The notes below the pieces were generated by a model. It searched no databases and was not told the origin of the DNA. It saw only the letters and a program-made list of their open reading frames with translations. DNA of 64,000 nucleotides from Rhodocyclaceae bacterium (lineage in GTDB: Bacteria > Pseudomonadota > Gammaproteobacteria > Burkholderiales > Rhodocyclaceae). A program made the position numbers and the translations under genes. Shown here piece after piece: positions 16,138-25,958 of this stretch. Position 1 is the stretch's first letter. Every line of letters starts with the position of its first letter. Location: NCBI GenBank assembly GCA_004379165.1, contig NKXK01000024.1, forward strand, positions 124,001-188,000. Direction: 5' to 3'.

Positions 16138-17496
16138 ATGCTCGATTTCCTACGTTCGCTTTTCCACCGTGAGGATGCGCGACCCGCCCCCTTGCCCGCA
16201 CCTCCGGCATCGACAAGCAGGCCAGAACCGCCGCCCAAGCAGCCGCCCGCCCCAGCTGCTTCGCCCCCCGTCGCTGCGTTCATTGGCCGGGAGGCTGTGC
16301 TAGATCGGCATGAGAGCGTGGTCGGTTATCGTTTTTTTCTCAGCCCGCAAACACAGCGCCGCTTGCGCGACAAGGCACCTAGCTTGCGGCTAGCCTACGA
16401 AGCCGGGTTGATCAGCAGTTTGGCGGCTCACACCGGAGCGCAAGGCCCGCTCGGTGGCCGGCTCGCCTTCATTGAGCTGTCGCCAGGCTCCTTACACCAT
16501 CCCCTGCTGCCCGAACTTTTGCACGACACCACCTGCCTCATGCTGCTCGCCAGTAACGGGGCGAACGATCCTGCCTCAGCGGACAGCCTGTGCGAACTAC
16601 AAAAAAAAGCCCGGCTTGGCTGCGTCTTGAACCGTAATGATACCGATTCGACGCTACTCGCAGCGAGTAGCGTTGTGAGCTTGTCGATTCCGCAACTGGA
16701 CGGTCTGGAGATTGCCGACTATGCACGTCGGTTACGCCGGGATTCCGCTCACAAATCCCTGATGGCCGCTGACATTGAGAGCCGGGACGACTTTGAAATG
16801 TGTTTCCGCTCAGGCTTCGACTATTTTCACGGGCCATACTTTGCACAGGCCATCAATCACCATGCCCCGCGCACCCAGGTGGACCTGAACCGGGTACTGC
16901 GGATTCTCGGGCAACTCAGGGCTGGCGCCTCGGGCACAGAGCTGGCGACCTCAATTTGCCAGGACCCGGTGATCACCCTGAAGCTGCTGCGCTACATCAA
17001 CGCCGCGGCCAATGGCCTGACTCAGCACGTTGTTTCCATTGAACAAGCACTGCTACTCCTCGGGCGGGATCGTTTCTACCGCTGGCTGTCGCTATTGCTG
17101 TTTGATGTACAGAAACGCAGTTACGTAGAACAGGTACTGACCGAACAAGCACTCTCGCGCGGCCGTCTGCTTGAGCGACTCGGGCAGCGCTGCGGCCTTG
17201 CCGCCAGCGAACAGGACGAACTTTTCCTTACCGGCCTGTTTTCGCTTCTCGACAGGCTTCTGGCGCAACCGCTCGCCGATATCCTGCAGCAGGCCGACTT
17301 GCCGGTGGCCGTCCGGATGGCACTGCTGCAAGGCCATGGCCATCATGCCCCGCTACTAACGCTGGCCAGGGCGGTCGAGGAGAATGACGAAGCAGCGCTT
17401 GAACACCATGCCCAAAGCAGTCAGCTCGACGCAGAGACGGTGAACCAGGAGCACATTGCCGCCCTGATCTGGGCGAACGAATTACTGAGTGCCTGA
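16138..17496 (+). CDS. EAL-HDOD (YuxH/CdgJ-type) signalling protein
   Basis: 452 residues: Pro/Ala-rich linker (residues 15-45), a degenerate EAL-like domain (FIGREAVLDRHESVVGYRFFLS) lacking the catalytic ExL and metal residues, then an HDOD domain (LRAGASGTELATSICQDPVITLKLLRYINAA, SIEQALLLLGRDRFYRWLSLLL). Such proteins are c-di-GMP-related effectors rather than active phosphodiesterases. The upstream frame extends to 15904 but the ATG at 16138 (MLDFLRSLFHRED) is the family start. Followed by a strong terminator. Confidence 0.9.
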   Translation: MLDFLRSLFHREDARPAPLPAPPASTSRPEPPPKQPPAPAASPPVAAFIGREAVLDRHESVVGYRFFLSPQTQRRLRDKAPSLRLAYEAGLISSLAAHTGAQGPLGGRLAFIELSPGSLHHPLLPELLHDTTCLMLLASNGANDPASADSLCELQKKARLGCVLNRNDTDSTLLAASSVVSLSIPQLDGLEIADYARRLRRDSAHKSLMAADIESRDDFEMCFRSGFDYFHGPYFAQAINHHAPRTQVDLNRVLRILGQLRAGASGTELATSICQDPVITLKLLRYINAAANGLTQHVVSIEQALLLLGRDRFYRWLSLLLFDVQKRSYVEQVLTEQALSRGRLLERLGQRCGLAASEQDELFLTGLFSLLDRLLAQPLADILQQADLPVAVRMALLQGHGHHAPLLTLARAVEENDEAALEHHAQSSQLDAETVNQEHIAALIWANELLSA

Positions 17497-17503
17497 AGCC
17501 ATG

Positions 17504-17540
17504 AAAAACGCCGGTCAGGTTACCCTGCCGGCGTTTTTTT
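17504..17540. terminator. Bidirectional-type terminator between the EAL-HDOD gene and rluB
   Basis: CGCCGG T CAGG, loop TTA, CCTG CCGGCG, then TTTTTTT; on the other strand the stem is preceded by AAAAA, so it can stop transcripts from both sides. Confidence 0.85.
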
Positions 17541-17546
17541 GACCTG

Positions 17547-17577
17547 CTGTGGTCAACCTGGAAAACAGCCAAAAATC
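17547..17577 (+). repeat. 31-bp USS-like repeat, overlapping the rluB stop codon
   Basis: CTGTGGTCAACCTGG, AAAA, CAGCCA, AAAATC. The last two bases of the element are part of the rluB stop codon (minus strand, 17576-17578). Confidence 0.85.
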
Positions 17578-18910
17578 AGAAGGCTTCGTCCTCGCGCAGG
17601 AATCGCCACTGTCCCATCGGCAGGTCGCCCAAACGGATGCGGCCGATGCGGACGCGCTTGAGGCCGATGACTTTGAGGCCGACCAGTTCGCACATGCGGC
17701 GGATCTGGCGCTTCTTGCCTTCCTTGAGGATGAAGTGCAGCTGGTCCTCGTTGAGTTGCTTGACCCAGGCCTGCTTGAGCGGCTTGCCGTCGAGTTCCAG
17801 ACCGTGGCGCAGCAGTTCCAGGCCGCCCTTGATCATCTCGCCGGAGACACGCACCAGATATTCCTTCTCGGCATCGCTGTCCTCGCCAATCAGGCGCTTG
17901 GCAACACGACCGTCGCTGGTCAGCACCAGCAGGCCGGTAGAGTCAACGTCGAGCCGGCCAGCCGGGGCCAGACCGCGCAGCATCCACGGCTTGAACTCCG
18001 GACCGCCGGATTGGGGTACCTGACTTTCAGCAGTAATCAGCGTCACGGCCGGCACGCTGCCCGGCTCGGGCTGGCCGGAGACGTAACCCACCGGCTTGTG
18101 CAGCAGGATGGTGACGGCCTTGGCCTGATCCTTCTTGGCTTCCTGCGAGACGGTGATCTCGGCATCGGGGTCGATGCGCGATCCCAGCTCGGCCACCTGT
18201 TCGCCGTTAACGAAGACCCAACCGCGTTCGATCCACAGATCGGCCTCACGACGCGAACACAAACCGCGCTCGGACATCACCTTGGACAGGCGAACGCCTT
18301 CCGGCGGCGGGCCGGCGGGGCGCACGGGTTGCACCGGGCGGGATTCGGAATCACTGCGCGGTTCACGGCGCGGCGGACGGTCGGCACGAACGCGGGGCGC
18401 ATCGTCACGACGCCCTTCCGGAGGCGGCGTCGTCCCCCGTGCCCAAGGCGAATCGGCCTTGCCTTCGCCACGGACCGGCGCGCTGCGCCGATCGTCACGC
18501 GGCTTGGCGGACTTGTCATAGGGCTTGTCCCGGGATTTGGCACGACCGTCATCGCGCGGGCGCTCCTCGCGCTGGGCGCGCTCGGCACGGGCTTTCGCCT
18601 CGGCCTCCTGCTTCTCCTGCAACGTCTGACGCACCCGCGGCGGGCCGCCACGCAGGGGCTTGCGGGGTGGTTTGTCGCCGGCTTCGCGGTCTACCGCGGC
18701 CTTGTTGAGACCCAGAGTGCCGGCTGGTTTTTCACCAGCATCGGCCACGCGAACGGCCGGCCGTTTTGCCGGCTTTTCCGGGTCGACCGCAGCCGATGGC
18801 TCGGTGACCGGCTTAGCGACCAGCTCGGCAGCCGGTTTGACTGCCGCCGGCGCCTCGGCCGGGGTGTCGGGCTTGCGCCACTTGGCCCAGGGATCGTCGC
18901 TACCGCTCAT
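17576..18910 (-). CDS. rluB: Large-subunit pseudouridine synthase B with long disordered N terminus
   Basis: 444 residues. The C-terminal half is an RsuA/RluB-type synthase: S4 RNA-binding domain ([24 protein letters not shown]) and the catalytic Asp in [18 protein letters not shown]. coli RluB modifies 23S U2605; RluE or RsuA activity cannot be excluded. The first about 200 residues are low-complexity Arg/Lys/Pro/Glu-rich, probably disordered, and carry an in-frame copy of the 31-bp repeat ([12 protein letters not shown], 18763-18792). The start codon overlaps the FKBP stop (4 bp). Confidence 0.9.
   Translation of the reverse strand: MSGSDDPWAKWRKPDTPAEAPAAVKPAAELVAKPVTEPSAAVDPEKPAKRPAVRVADAGEKPAGTLGLNKAAVDREAGDKPPRKPLRGGPPRVRQTLQEKQEAEAKARAERAQREERPRDDGRAKSRDKPYDKSAKPRDDRRSAPVRGEGKADSPWARGTTPPPEGRRDDAPRVRADRPPRREPRSDSESRPVQPVRPAGPPPEGVRLSKVMSERGLCSRREADLWIERGWVFVNGEQVAELGSRIDPDAEITVSQEAKKDQAKAVTILLHKPVGYVSGQPEPGSVPAVTLITAESQVPQSGGPEFKPWMLRGLAPAGRLDVDSTGLLVLTSDGRVAKRLIGEDSDAEKEYLVRVSGEMIKGGLELLRHGLELDGKPLKQAWVKQLNEDQLHFILKEGKKRQIRRMCELVGLKVIGLKRVRIGRIRLGDLPMGQWRFLREDEAF
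18763..18792 (-). repeat. 31-bp repeat inside rluB
   Basis: Minus strand CTGCGGTCGACCCGG, AAAA, GCCGGC, AAAAC. Located in the disordered linker of RluB, encoding VDPEKPAK. Confidence 0.75.
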
Positions 18911-19251
18911 TGCAGATCGAGCAGCTCAACCTCGAAAACCAGCGTCGCGTTCGGCGGGATGACGCCACCGGCGCCGCGGGCACCGTAACCGAGATGCGCC
19001 GGGATGGTCAGCTTGCGGGTGCCGCCAATCTTCATGCCCTGCACGCCTTCGTCCCAGCCCTTGATGACGTGACCCTGGCCGAGCGGGAACTGGAAGGGAT
19101 CGTTGCGATCCTTGCTCGAATCGAACTTGCTGCCGCTGGTCAGCCAGCCGGTGTAATGCACGGTGACGAACTGGCCAGCCTTGGCCTCGGCGCCGCCGCC
19201 AACAACGGTGTCTTCGTAGATCAGGCCGGAGGCCGTGGTGATTTCAGCCAT
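18907..19251 (-). CDS. FKBP-type peptidyl-prolyl isomerase
   Basis: 114 residues of a single FKBP domain: [66 protein letters not shown]. Active-site aromatic and Asp residues are all present. No signal peptide, so cytosolic. The start at 19251 (MAEITTAS) is chosen over the 12-residue longer frame because a GGAG lies just upstream of it. Co-transcribed with rluB. Confidence 0.93.
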   Translation of the reverse strand: MAEITTASGLIYEDTVVGGGAEAKAGQFVTVHYTGWLTSGSKFDSSKDRNDPFQFPLGQGHVIKGWDEGVQGMKIGGTRKLTIPAHLGYGARGAGGVIPPNATLVFEVELLDLQ

Positions 19252-19304
19252 AAAAAGCTCCTTTGCAAAAGGCCGAAAGTCTAACATAAGCCATTGAAAA
19301 GCCT

Positions 19305-19332
19305 TTGACTTATCCGAATTGTTCCGTATAAT
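19305..19332 (+). promoter_or_regulatory. Sigma-70 promoter of rplU-rpmA
   Basis: TTGACT (19305-19310), 16-bp spacer, TATAAT (19327-19332). The leader to the rplU ATG is about 40 nt. Confidence 0.85.
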
Positions 19333-19379
19333 GCGCGGTTCTTTGTAGCACCCTTTGGTTTATTTTCGGAGTCCAACCC

Positions 19380-19691
19380 ATGTATGCGGTCATAAAAACC
19401 GGCGGCAAGCAGTATCGCGTTTCCGCTGGCCAAAAACTCAAAGTAGAACAGATACCGGCAGACGTTGGCGCAGAAGTCACTCTCGACCAGATCCTCATGG
19501 TAGGCGAAGGCGAGTCCGTGAAGATCGGCGCCCCCTTCCTTGCTGGCGCCACTGTCAAGTGCACCGTGGTTTCCCACGGCCGTCACGACAAGGTCAAGAT
19601 CTTCAAGATGCGCCGTCGCAAGCACTATCAGAAGCGTCAGGGCCATCGTCAGAACTACACCGAACTGCGCATCGACACGATCGCTGCCTGA
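19380..19691 (+). CDS. rplU: 50S ribosomal protein L21
   Basis: 103 residues: [23 protein letters not shown], then [17 protein letters not shown] and a basic end ([26 protein letters not shown]). Length and sequence are standard for L21, which binds 23S rRNA in the large subunit. Preceded by a strong sigma-70 promoter. Confidence 0.98.
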   Translation: MYAVIKTGGKQYRVSAGQKLKVEQIPADVGAEVTLDQILMVGEGESVKIGAPFLAGATVKCTVVSHGRHDKVKIFKMRRRKHYQKRQGHRQNYTELRIDTIAA

Positions 19692-19713
19692 GTTCAGAGA
19701 AGGAGCTAGCTAA

Positions 19714-19977
19714 ATGGCACACAAAAAGGCAGGCGGTAGTTCACGTAACGGCCGCGACTCACAAGCCCAACGACTGGGCGTCAAGCGCTACGGCGGTCAG
19801 TTCGTCCTCGCCGGCAACATCATCGTTCGCCAGCGCGGTACCGAATTCCACGCCGGTGAAAACGTCGGCTGCGGCAAGGACCACACCCTCTTCGCACTGA
19901 AGGACGGCGTGATCCAGTTCGCCGTCAAGGGCCCGTTCAAGCGCCGCACGGTCACCATCGTCCCGGCCGCCGAGTAA
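19714..19977 (+). CDS. rpmA: 50S ribosomal protein L27
   Basis: 87 residues with the family N terminus [20 protein letters not shown], lacking the cleaved extension seen in Firmicutes. The N-terminal tail reaches the peptidyl transferase centre. AGAAGGAG precedes the ATG, 22 bp after rplU. The strong terminator after it separates the ribosomal genes from obgE. Confidence 0.98.
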   Translation: MAHKKAGGSSRNGRDSQAQRLGVKRYGGQFVLAGNIIVRQRGTEFHAGENVGCGKDHTLFALKDGVIQFAVKGPFKRRTVTIVPAAE

Positions 19978-19994
19978 TCCGGCCCCGCGGAATG

Positions 19995-20028
19995 AAAAGC
20001 CCTATCCGCCGGATAGGGCTTTTTGCTT
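19995..20028 (+). terminator. Rho-independent terminator of rplU-rpmA
   Basis: 13-bp perfect stem AAAAGCCCTATCC, loop GCC, GGATAGGGCTTTT, then TGCTTT. Among the best terminators in the window. Confidence 0.92.
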
Positions 20029-20078
20029 TATCGGCCCGGACTTTCACCCGAACACTCAGCGAGAGCCCGACCCAATAA

Positions 20079-22315
<2,237 letters not shown>

Positions 22316-22318
22316 ACC

Positions 22319-23146
22319 TCAGGGCGCCCTGACCGGCGCTGCAGCGTCCAACTGGTCGTAAACCGCCGTCGCGACGCGCGCCAGTTCGCTCTTGGCGATG
22401 CCGCCGGACAAGGCGTAGCCGAAGCGGCCATCGAGCCAGTAAAAGACGTTGATCTCGCCCTCCTGGGCGAAGCGGAAACCGGACTGCCCCTTGCCGGCCC
22501 CTTCGGTGGTCACGTAGAGCGTCAACCGCTGGCCGCTCGCCTCCTGATACATGAACTGCGCCACCGGCCCGGCATTGCCCGGCAATAAACGCCCGCCGAC
22601 CAGTTCGTAGCCCAGCGCACCGAGTTTCGGCACCTTGACCGGGACGCCGAGACGCTTGCTCAACCATTTGACCAGCGCCTCCTCCTGCTCGCCACCGATC
22701 TCGACCGGGCGCCGGGCATCCGGGCTGAAGACCACGTGCGCCACGGCAGCCTGCCGGTACATCGGCACCTTGGCCTGGGTCGGCAGATCACCCGCCGCCC
22801 ATTGGGCATGGCCGAACCAGCCGGCGAAGCCACCCAGCACGGCGAGCACGACGCCGGCCGCCATCTGCAGACAGCGGGCATTGTCCGATTTTGGCCGCTT
22901 TTCCGGGTTCACCGCAGATGCCAGCGGTTGCACGCTGAGCGCGTGCAGCGTGTGGGGCAGCGGCTCATCGAGCACCGGCGCAAACAGCGCTTTCAGATCC
23001 TGCTTCTGTGCCGACCAGACGCGCACACGCAGCGCATCCTCGGGGCAGGCGGCCAAATGCGCCTCGACCCGCGCCCGCTGCGCCGGCGTCAGGGCATTGT
23101 CCACATAGGCGTGCAGATCGTCTTCAGTCATCACTTCCGTTTTCAT
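22319..23146 (-). CDS. Anti-sigma factor, transmembrane
   Basis: 275 residues. N-terminal cytosolic anti-sigma domain (DDLHAYVDNALTPAQRARVEAHLAACPE), one membrane helix (about residues 93-110), and a periplasmic domain ending with FRFAQEGEINVFYWLDGRFGYALSGG. The start codon overlaps the stop of the ECF sigma gene (ATGA), so they form a coupled pair. Between the anti-sigma domain and the helix an in-frame copy of the 31-bp repeat encodes AVNPEKRPKS. The family is typically an RseA-like sensor of envelope stress; the signal is unknown. Confidence 0.88.
   Translation of the reverse strand: MKTEVMTEDDLHAYVDNALTPAQRARVEAHLAACPEDALRVRVWSAQKQDLKALFAPVLDEPLPHTLHALSVQPLASAVNPEKRPKSDNARCLQMAAGVVLAVLGGFAGWFGHAQWAAGDLPTQAKVPMYRQAAVAHVVFSPDARRPVEIGGEQEEALVKWLSKRLGVPVKVPKLGALGYELVGGRLLPGNAGPVAQFMYQEASGQRLTLYVTTEGAGKGQSGFRFAQEGEINVFYWLDGRFGYALSGGIAKSELARVATAVYDQLDAAAPVRAP
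22887..22917 (-). repeat. 31-bp USS-like repeat inside the anti-sigma gene
   Basis: Near-perfect copy: minus strand CTGCGGTGAACCCGG, AAAA, GCGGCC, AAAATC. It encodes AVNPEKRPKS in the linker before the membrane helix. Confidence 0.9.
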
Positions 23147-23667
23147 TTCACCACCCGCAGGTCAGCCGGGCGCTGTTCCGCCCCTTTGGCCGTGCCGGCC
23201 GGTGTGTCAAGCAACTCGCGCAAATGCTCACGCCCGCGCGACAGGCGCGACATCACGGTACCCAGCGGCACGCCAAGCGTTGCGGCGATTTCCGCGTAGC
23301 TCATTTCCTCCAGCGCCACCAGCAGCAATACAGCCCGCTGCGCCTCCGGCAAGCGGCCCATCGCCGTCGCCAGATCGCCGACCTCCAGGGCATCGGCCTG
23401 AGTTTCCCGGCTGGGCACGGTCAATGCCTCGTCGTCGAGCGACAGCAATGGGACGCCGAGGCGGCGCAATTGATCGACGCGCAGGTTGTGCATGATGCCG
23501 AACAGCCAGGCCCGCAGATCCGACCCCGCCCGCCACTGGCTGGCCCGCGACCAGGCGCGCACCAGCGTGTCCTGCACGAGGTCGTCGGCCGCCGCCCGCT
23601 CACCGAGCATCGCCCGCGCGTAGCGGCGCAAACGGGGGATTTCGGCGAGCAGCGCCCGGATATCCAC
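23143..23667 (-). CDS. ECF sigma factor (RpoE-like)
   Basis: 174 residues. Region 2 (AMLGERAAADDLVQDTLVRAWSRASQW) and region 4 (LPEAQRAVLLLVALEEMSYAEIAATLGVPLGTVMSRLSRGREHLRELL) are complete; regions 1 and 3 are absent as in ECF factors. It is encoded with its anti-sigma partner and begins five bases after the lipoprotein gene. Regulon and own promoter were not identified. Confidence 0.93.
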   Translation of the reverse strand: MDIRALLAEIPRLRRYARAMLGERAAADDLVQDTLVRAWSRASQWRAGSDLRAWLFGIMHNLRVDQLRRLGVPLLSLDDEALTVPSRETQADALEVGDLATAMGRLPEAQRAVLLLVALEEMSYAEIAATLGVPLGTVMSRLSRGREHLRELLDTPAGTAKGAEQRPADLRVVK

Positions 23668-23672
23668 GGGGA

Positions 23673-24059
23673 TCAGGGTTTGGCGACACGCCAGACGTTA
23701 TTTACACCATCGCCGCTCCGGTCGCCTGGCTTCTGGTCCTTGATCCAGAAGTACAGCGGCTTGCCCTTGTAGGCCCACTGCTTCGCGCCATCGTCACGGG
23801 CGACGACGCTGTAGTCGCCGCTACCGGACTGAGCATCGCCCACCATCAGGGGCGGCCAGTTAGTGGCACAGGGGCCGTTGCAAACGCTCTTGCCACTGCC
23901 GGCGCCATCCTTGTCGAAGGTATAGAGTGTCATGCCATTGCTGCCGGTCAGCACGCCATCGCTGACCATGGCCGGCGCCGCCGGGGTGCCCGGCACACCG
24001 GCACAGGCAGCCAACACTAGCAGCAGGCTGCCGGCGGTGAGGATTGTCGTTTTTTTCAT
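23673..24059 (-). CDS. Lipoprotein with secreted-repeat (COG4315) fold
   Basis: 128 residues: lipobox LVLAACAG (Cys19), then the COG4315 family motifs TLYTFDKD, CNGPCATNWPPL and WAYKGKPLYFWIKDQKPGD. These small proteins are exported and of unknown function. AAGGAGA precedes the ATG at 24059. It is first in a three-gene leftward operon with the ECF sigma and anti-sigma genes, an arrangement known for this family, so it may be the target or the signal of the sigma system. Confidence 0.88.
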   Translation of the reverse strand: MKKTTILTAGSLLLVLAACAGVPGTPAAPAMVSDGVLTGSNGMTLYTFDKDGAGSGKSVCNGPCATNWPPLMVGDAQSGSGDYSVVARDDGAKQWAYKGKPLYFWIKDQKPGDRSGDGVNNVWRVAKP

Positions 24060-24138
24060 GGGATTCTCCTTGGGATTTTGGGGGGCTTGCATGAAGGTAA
24101 ACGCCACTTGCCCCCGCCTTATTCCATCACCAGGGAAA

Positions 24139-25272
24139 TTATGCCGCGCCCAGCCGCCACAACGACGTGACCTCGGCGGCACGGGCAACATGCAGCGGGT
24201 CGCTGGCATCCCGGGCTTTCGGATGCATTGGCCGGGTATCGATACGCCCAAGCACGCGCAACCCGCCGTCGGCGATCCAGACCAACAACGCATCGCGACT
24301 GCGCAAGCCGAGATGCTCGGCGAGGTCGGAAATGATCAGCCAGCCCTCGCCCCCCGCGGCGAGATGCGCCCGCAAACCACCGAGAAAGCCCCGGAGCATG
24401 CGTGAATCGGGGTCGTACACCGCGTACTCGATAGGCGAACTCGGCTGCGCCGGCACCCAGGGCGGATTGCAGACCACCAGCGGCGCGCGGCCTTCCGGGA
24501 AGAGGTCGCATTTCTGCAGCGTCACGGCTGCGGTCAACCCGAGTTTCTCGCTGTTTTCGGCAGCACAGGCCAGCGCCCGTGGATCCTGATCGGTGGCGAT
24601 CACCCGCGCCACGCCGCGGCGCGCCAAGATCAAGGCCAGGACGCCGGAGCCGGTGCCAACATCGAAGGCCAGATCGCAGCCCGCCGGCAGCGGGGCTTTT
24701 GCCACCAGATCGACGTATTCGCCACGCACCGGCGAAAAAACCCCGTAGTGCGGGTGAATGCTGCCTTGCAACGCAGCTACCGGCACCCCTTTCTTGCGCC
24801 ATTCATGGGCACTGACCACCGCCAGCAATTCGCGCAAGGCAAGGACGCTGTTACTGCCATCCGGCTTGCCCCAGGCGTCACGGCAGGCCTGCCGTACGTC
24901 CTGCTCCCGCTTCAGCGGCAGCTTGTAGTCCGGCCCCAGGGGTACCAGCAGGCGCGCCAGCACCGCGGCCCGTTGTCCCTGGATCTCGCGATGCCGGTTA
25001 AACGCCTCGGCCGGAGCCATTGGCAGACTGGCACGCCAGGCCCGGGCGGCTTCCCGGTCGGCCCGTTGCGTCAAGGCCTGCATCAGCCGCCTCGCCGTCG
25101 GCCAGTCGCCACGCCAAAGGATGGCCGCACCGCCGGCCAGCATCGGCCATGCCACATCCGGGTCGATGCTGTGCACGCATTCCAGCGCTGCCGGCACCGG
25201 CAAAGCGGCTTCGGATCGCCAGCGGGCGCGGCGGGTCTGGCCGTTTTCCAGCCATTCGATCTGTGTGCTCAT
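24139..25272 (-). CDS. Class I SAM-dependent methyltransferase (HemK/RsmC-like NPPW)
   Basis: 377 residues. N-terminal half of unknown function, C-terminal Rossmann methyltransferase: motif I FDVGTGSGVLALILA, ATDQDPRAL, and the NPPW motif (CNPPWVP) typical of N-methylation of adenine, guanine, or glutamine. Resembles uncharacterised methyltransferases related to RsmC and PrmC; the substrate cannot be named. A 31-bp repeat lies 24 bp upstream of the start. It sits head-to-head with nothing; the 3' end of rnpB lies upstream on the same strand. Confidence 0.82.
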   Translation of the reverse strand: MSTQIEWLENGQTRRARWRSEAALPVPAALECVHSIDPDVAWPMLAGGAAILWRGDWPTARRLMQALTQRADREAARAWRASLPMAPAEAFNRHREIQGQRAAVLARLLVPLGPDYKLPLKREQDVRQACRDAWGKPDGSNSVLALRELLAVVSAHEWRKKGVPVAALQGSIHPHYGVFSPVRGEYVDLVAKAPLPAGCDLAFDVGTGSGVLALILARRGVARVIATDQDPRALACAAENSEKLGLTAAVTLQKCDLFPEGRAPLVVCNPPWVPAQPSSPIEYAVYDPDSRMLRGFLGGLRAHLAAGGEGWLIISDLAEHLGLRSRDALLVWIADGGLRVLGRIDTRPMHPKARDASDPLHVARAAEVTSLWRLGAA

Positions 25273-25295
25273 GGGGTGATGATACGGCGGGTCAT

Positions 25296-25326
25296 CTGCG
25301 GTGAACCCGGAAAACGGGCAAAAATC
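25296..25326 (+). repeat. 31-bp USS-like repeat
   Basis: Consensus copy: CTGCGGTGAACCCGG, AAAA, CGGGCA, AAAATC. Lies between the 3' end of rnpB and the methyltransferase start. Confidence 0.9.
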
Positions 25327-25334
25327 AGTGATCG

Positions 25335-25720
25335 TTGGAAAGCCGGCCGATAAGCCGGGTTCTGTTCCCCTCTTGCGAGGTTCGGCAATCATTCCTCTAG
25401 GCCTGTCGTCACCGACAGGCTCAAGCAACCTACCCGGAAGCAGCGCGGGCCACGCCTCAGCTTCCCTATTTGGTCTTGCTCCGGATGGGGTTTACCGTGC
25501 CGTCCGCCGTTACCGTGGACGCGGTGAGCTCTTACCTCGCCGTTTCACCCTTACCTGTGCGCCTTACGGCGCCATCGGCGGTCTGTTCTCTGTTGCACTT
25601 TCCGTTGCCTTGGGTCTCGCGACCGTATAGCACCCAGCCGTTAGCTGGCATCCTGCCCAATGGAGCCCGGACTTTCCTCCCGACACTTTCGTGTCCAGCG
25701 ATTGCCTGGCCGACTTTCCG
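25335..25720 (-). ncRNA. rnpB: RNase P RNA (class A)
   Basis: Catalytic RNA that matures the 5' end of tRNAs. Conserved landmarks on the minus strand: GGAGGAAAGTCCGGGCTCC (CR-I) near 25678, and the 3' element ending AGAACCCGGCTTATCGG near 25343-25360. Internal stems such as GGATGCCAGCTAACGGCTGGG are visible (reads from 25625). The 5' end is set about six bases downstream of a TATAAT box; the 3' end is approximate. Length about 386 nt fits bacterial type A. Confidence 0.95.
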
Positions 25721-25726
25721 GGGCGG

Positions 25727-25732
25727 ATTATA
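25727..25732 (-). promoter_or_regulatory. -10 box of rnpB
   Basis: Perfect TATAAT on the minus strand, six to seven bases before the RNA 5' end; a convincing -35 at normal spacing is not seen. Confidence 0.7.
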
Positions 25733-25763
25733 CGCACAGGACCAAGAGAGCACGAGTAAGTTG

Positions 25764-25791
25764 TTGATATTAATGCGGCAAATGTGATAAC
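25764..25791 (+). promoter_or_regulatory. Promoter of the riboswitch-autotransporter transcript
   Basis: TTGATA (25764-25769), 16-bp spacer with an extended TG, GATAAC (25786-25791). It places transcription start just before the aptamer, in a locally AT-rich segment. Confidence 0.65.
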
Positions 25792-25809
25792 ATTAACGAA
25801 ATATTTTTT

Positions 25810-25893
25810 GGCAAACCTTCGCGAAAGCAAGGGACGCAAAGCTTCCGGGCTGACTGACGACACCTTCGAGTCGTCAAAGCTAGCGGGGTTGCC
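25810..25893 (+). ncRNA. Cyclic di-GMP-I (GEMM-I) riboswitch aptamer
   Basis: All hallmark segments of the c-di-GMP-I class are present in order: GGCAAACC, a GC-GAAA-GC tetraloop hairpin (CCTT/AAGG outer stem), GGGACGCAAAGC, TTCCGG, a variable stem (GACGAC/GTCGTC at 25856-25875), TAGCGGGGTT and the closing GCC that pairs with GGC (P1, GGCAA/TTGCC). The GAAA tetraloop and its receptor strand are family features. It precedes the autotransporter gene by 65 bases, with the Shine-Dalgarno inside a potential hairpin. Confidence 0.93.
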
Positions 25894-25922
25894 AGCAGTG
25901 CATATTGACCGCATCGCTGATC

Positions 25923-25954
25923 GTCTCCGGCCTTCGTCCACGCGCACAGGAGAC
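25923..25954 (+). promoter_or_regulatory. Putative expression platform sequestering the ribosome site
   Basis: GTCTCC (25923-25928) is exactly complementary to GGAGAC (25949-25954), which contains the Shine-Dalgarno of the autotransporter. This suggests control at translation initiation. Whether c-di-GMP turns the gene on or off is not determined by the sequence alone. Confidence 0.65.
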
Positions 25955-25958
25955 TTTC

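Noticed and set aside
17549..18988. 479-codon plus-strand frame opposite rluB
   Set aside because: Shadow of rluB: low-complexity, no family resemblance, and no ribosome site.
24525..24556. Match to the 31-bp repeat inside the methyltransferase gene (CTGCGGTCAACCC)
   Set aside because: The first 14 bases fit but the A-tract half is missing; the residues encoded are a normal Rossmann strand.
25335..25720. Reading the plus-strand frames over 25301-25787 as a gene
   Set aside because: They are translations of RNase P RNA sequence and overlap its conserved structure.
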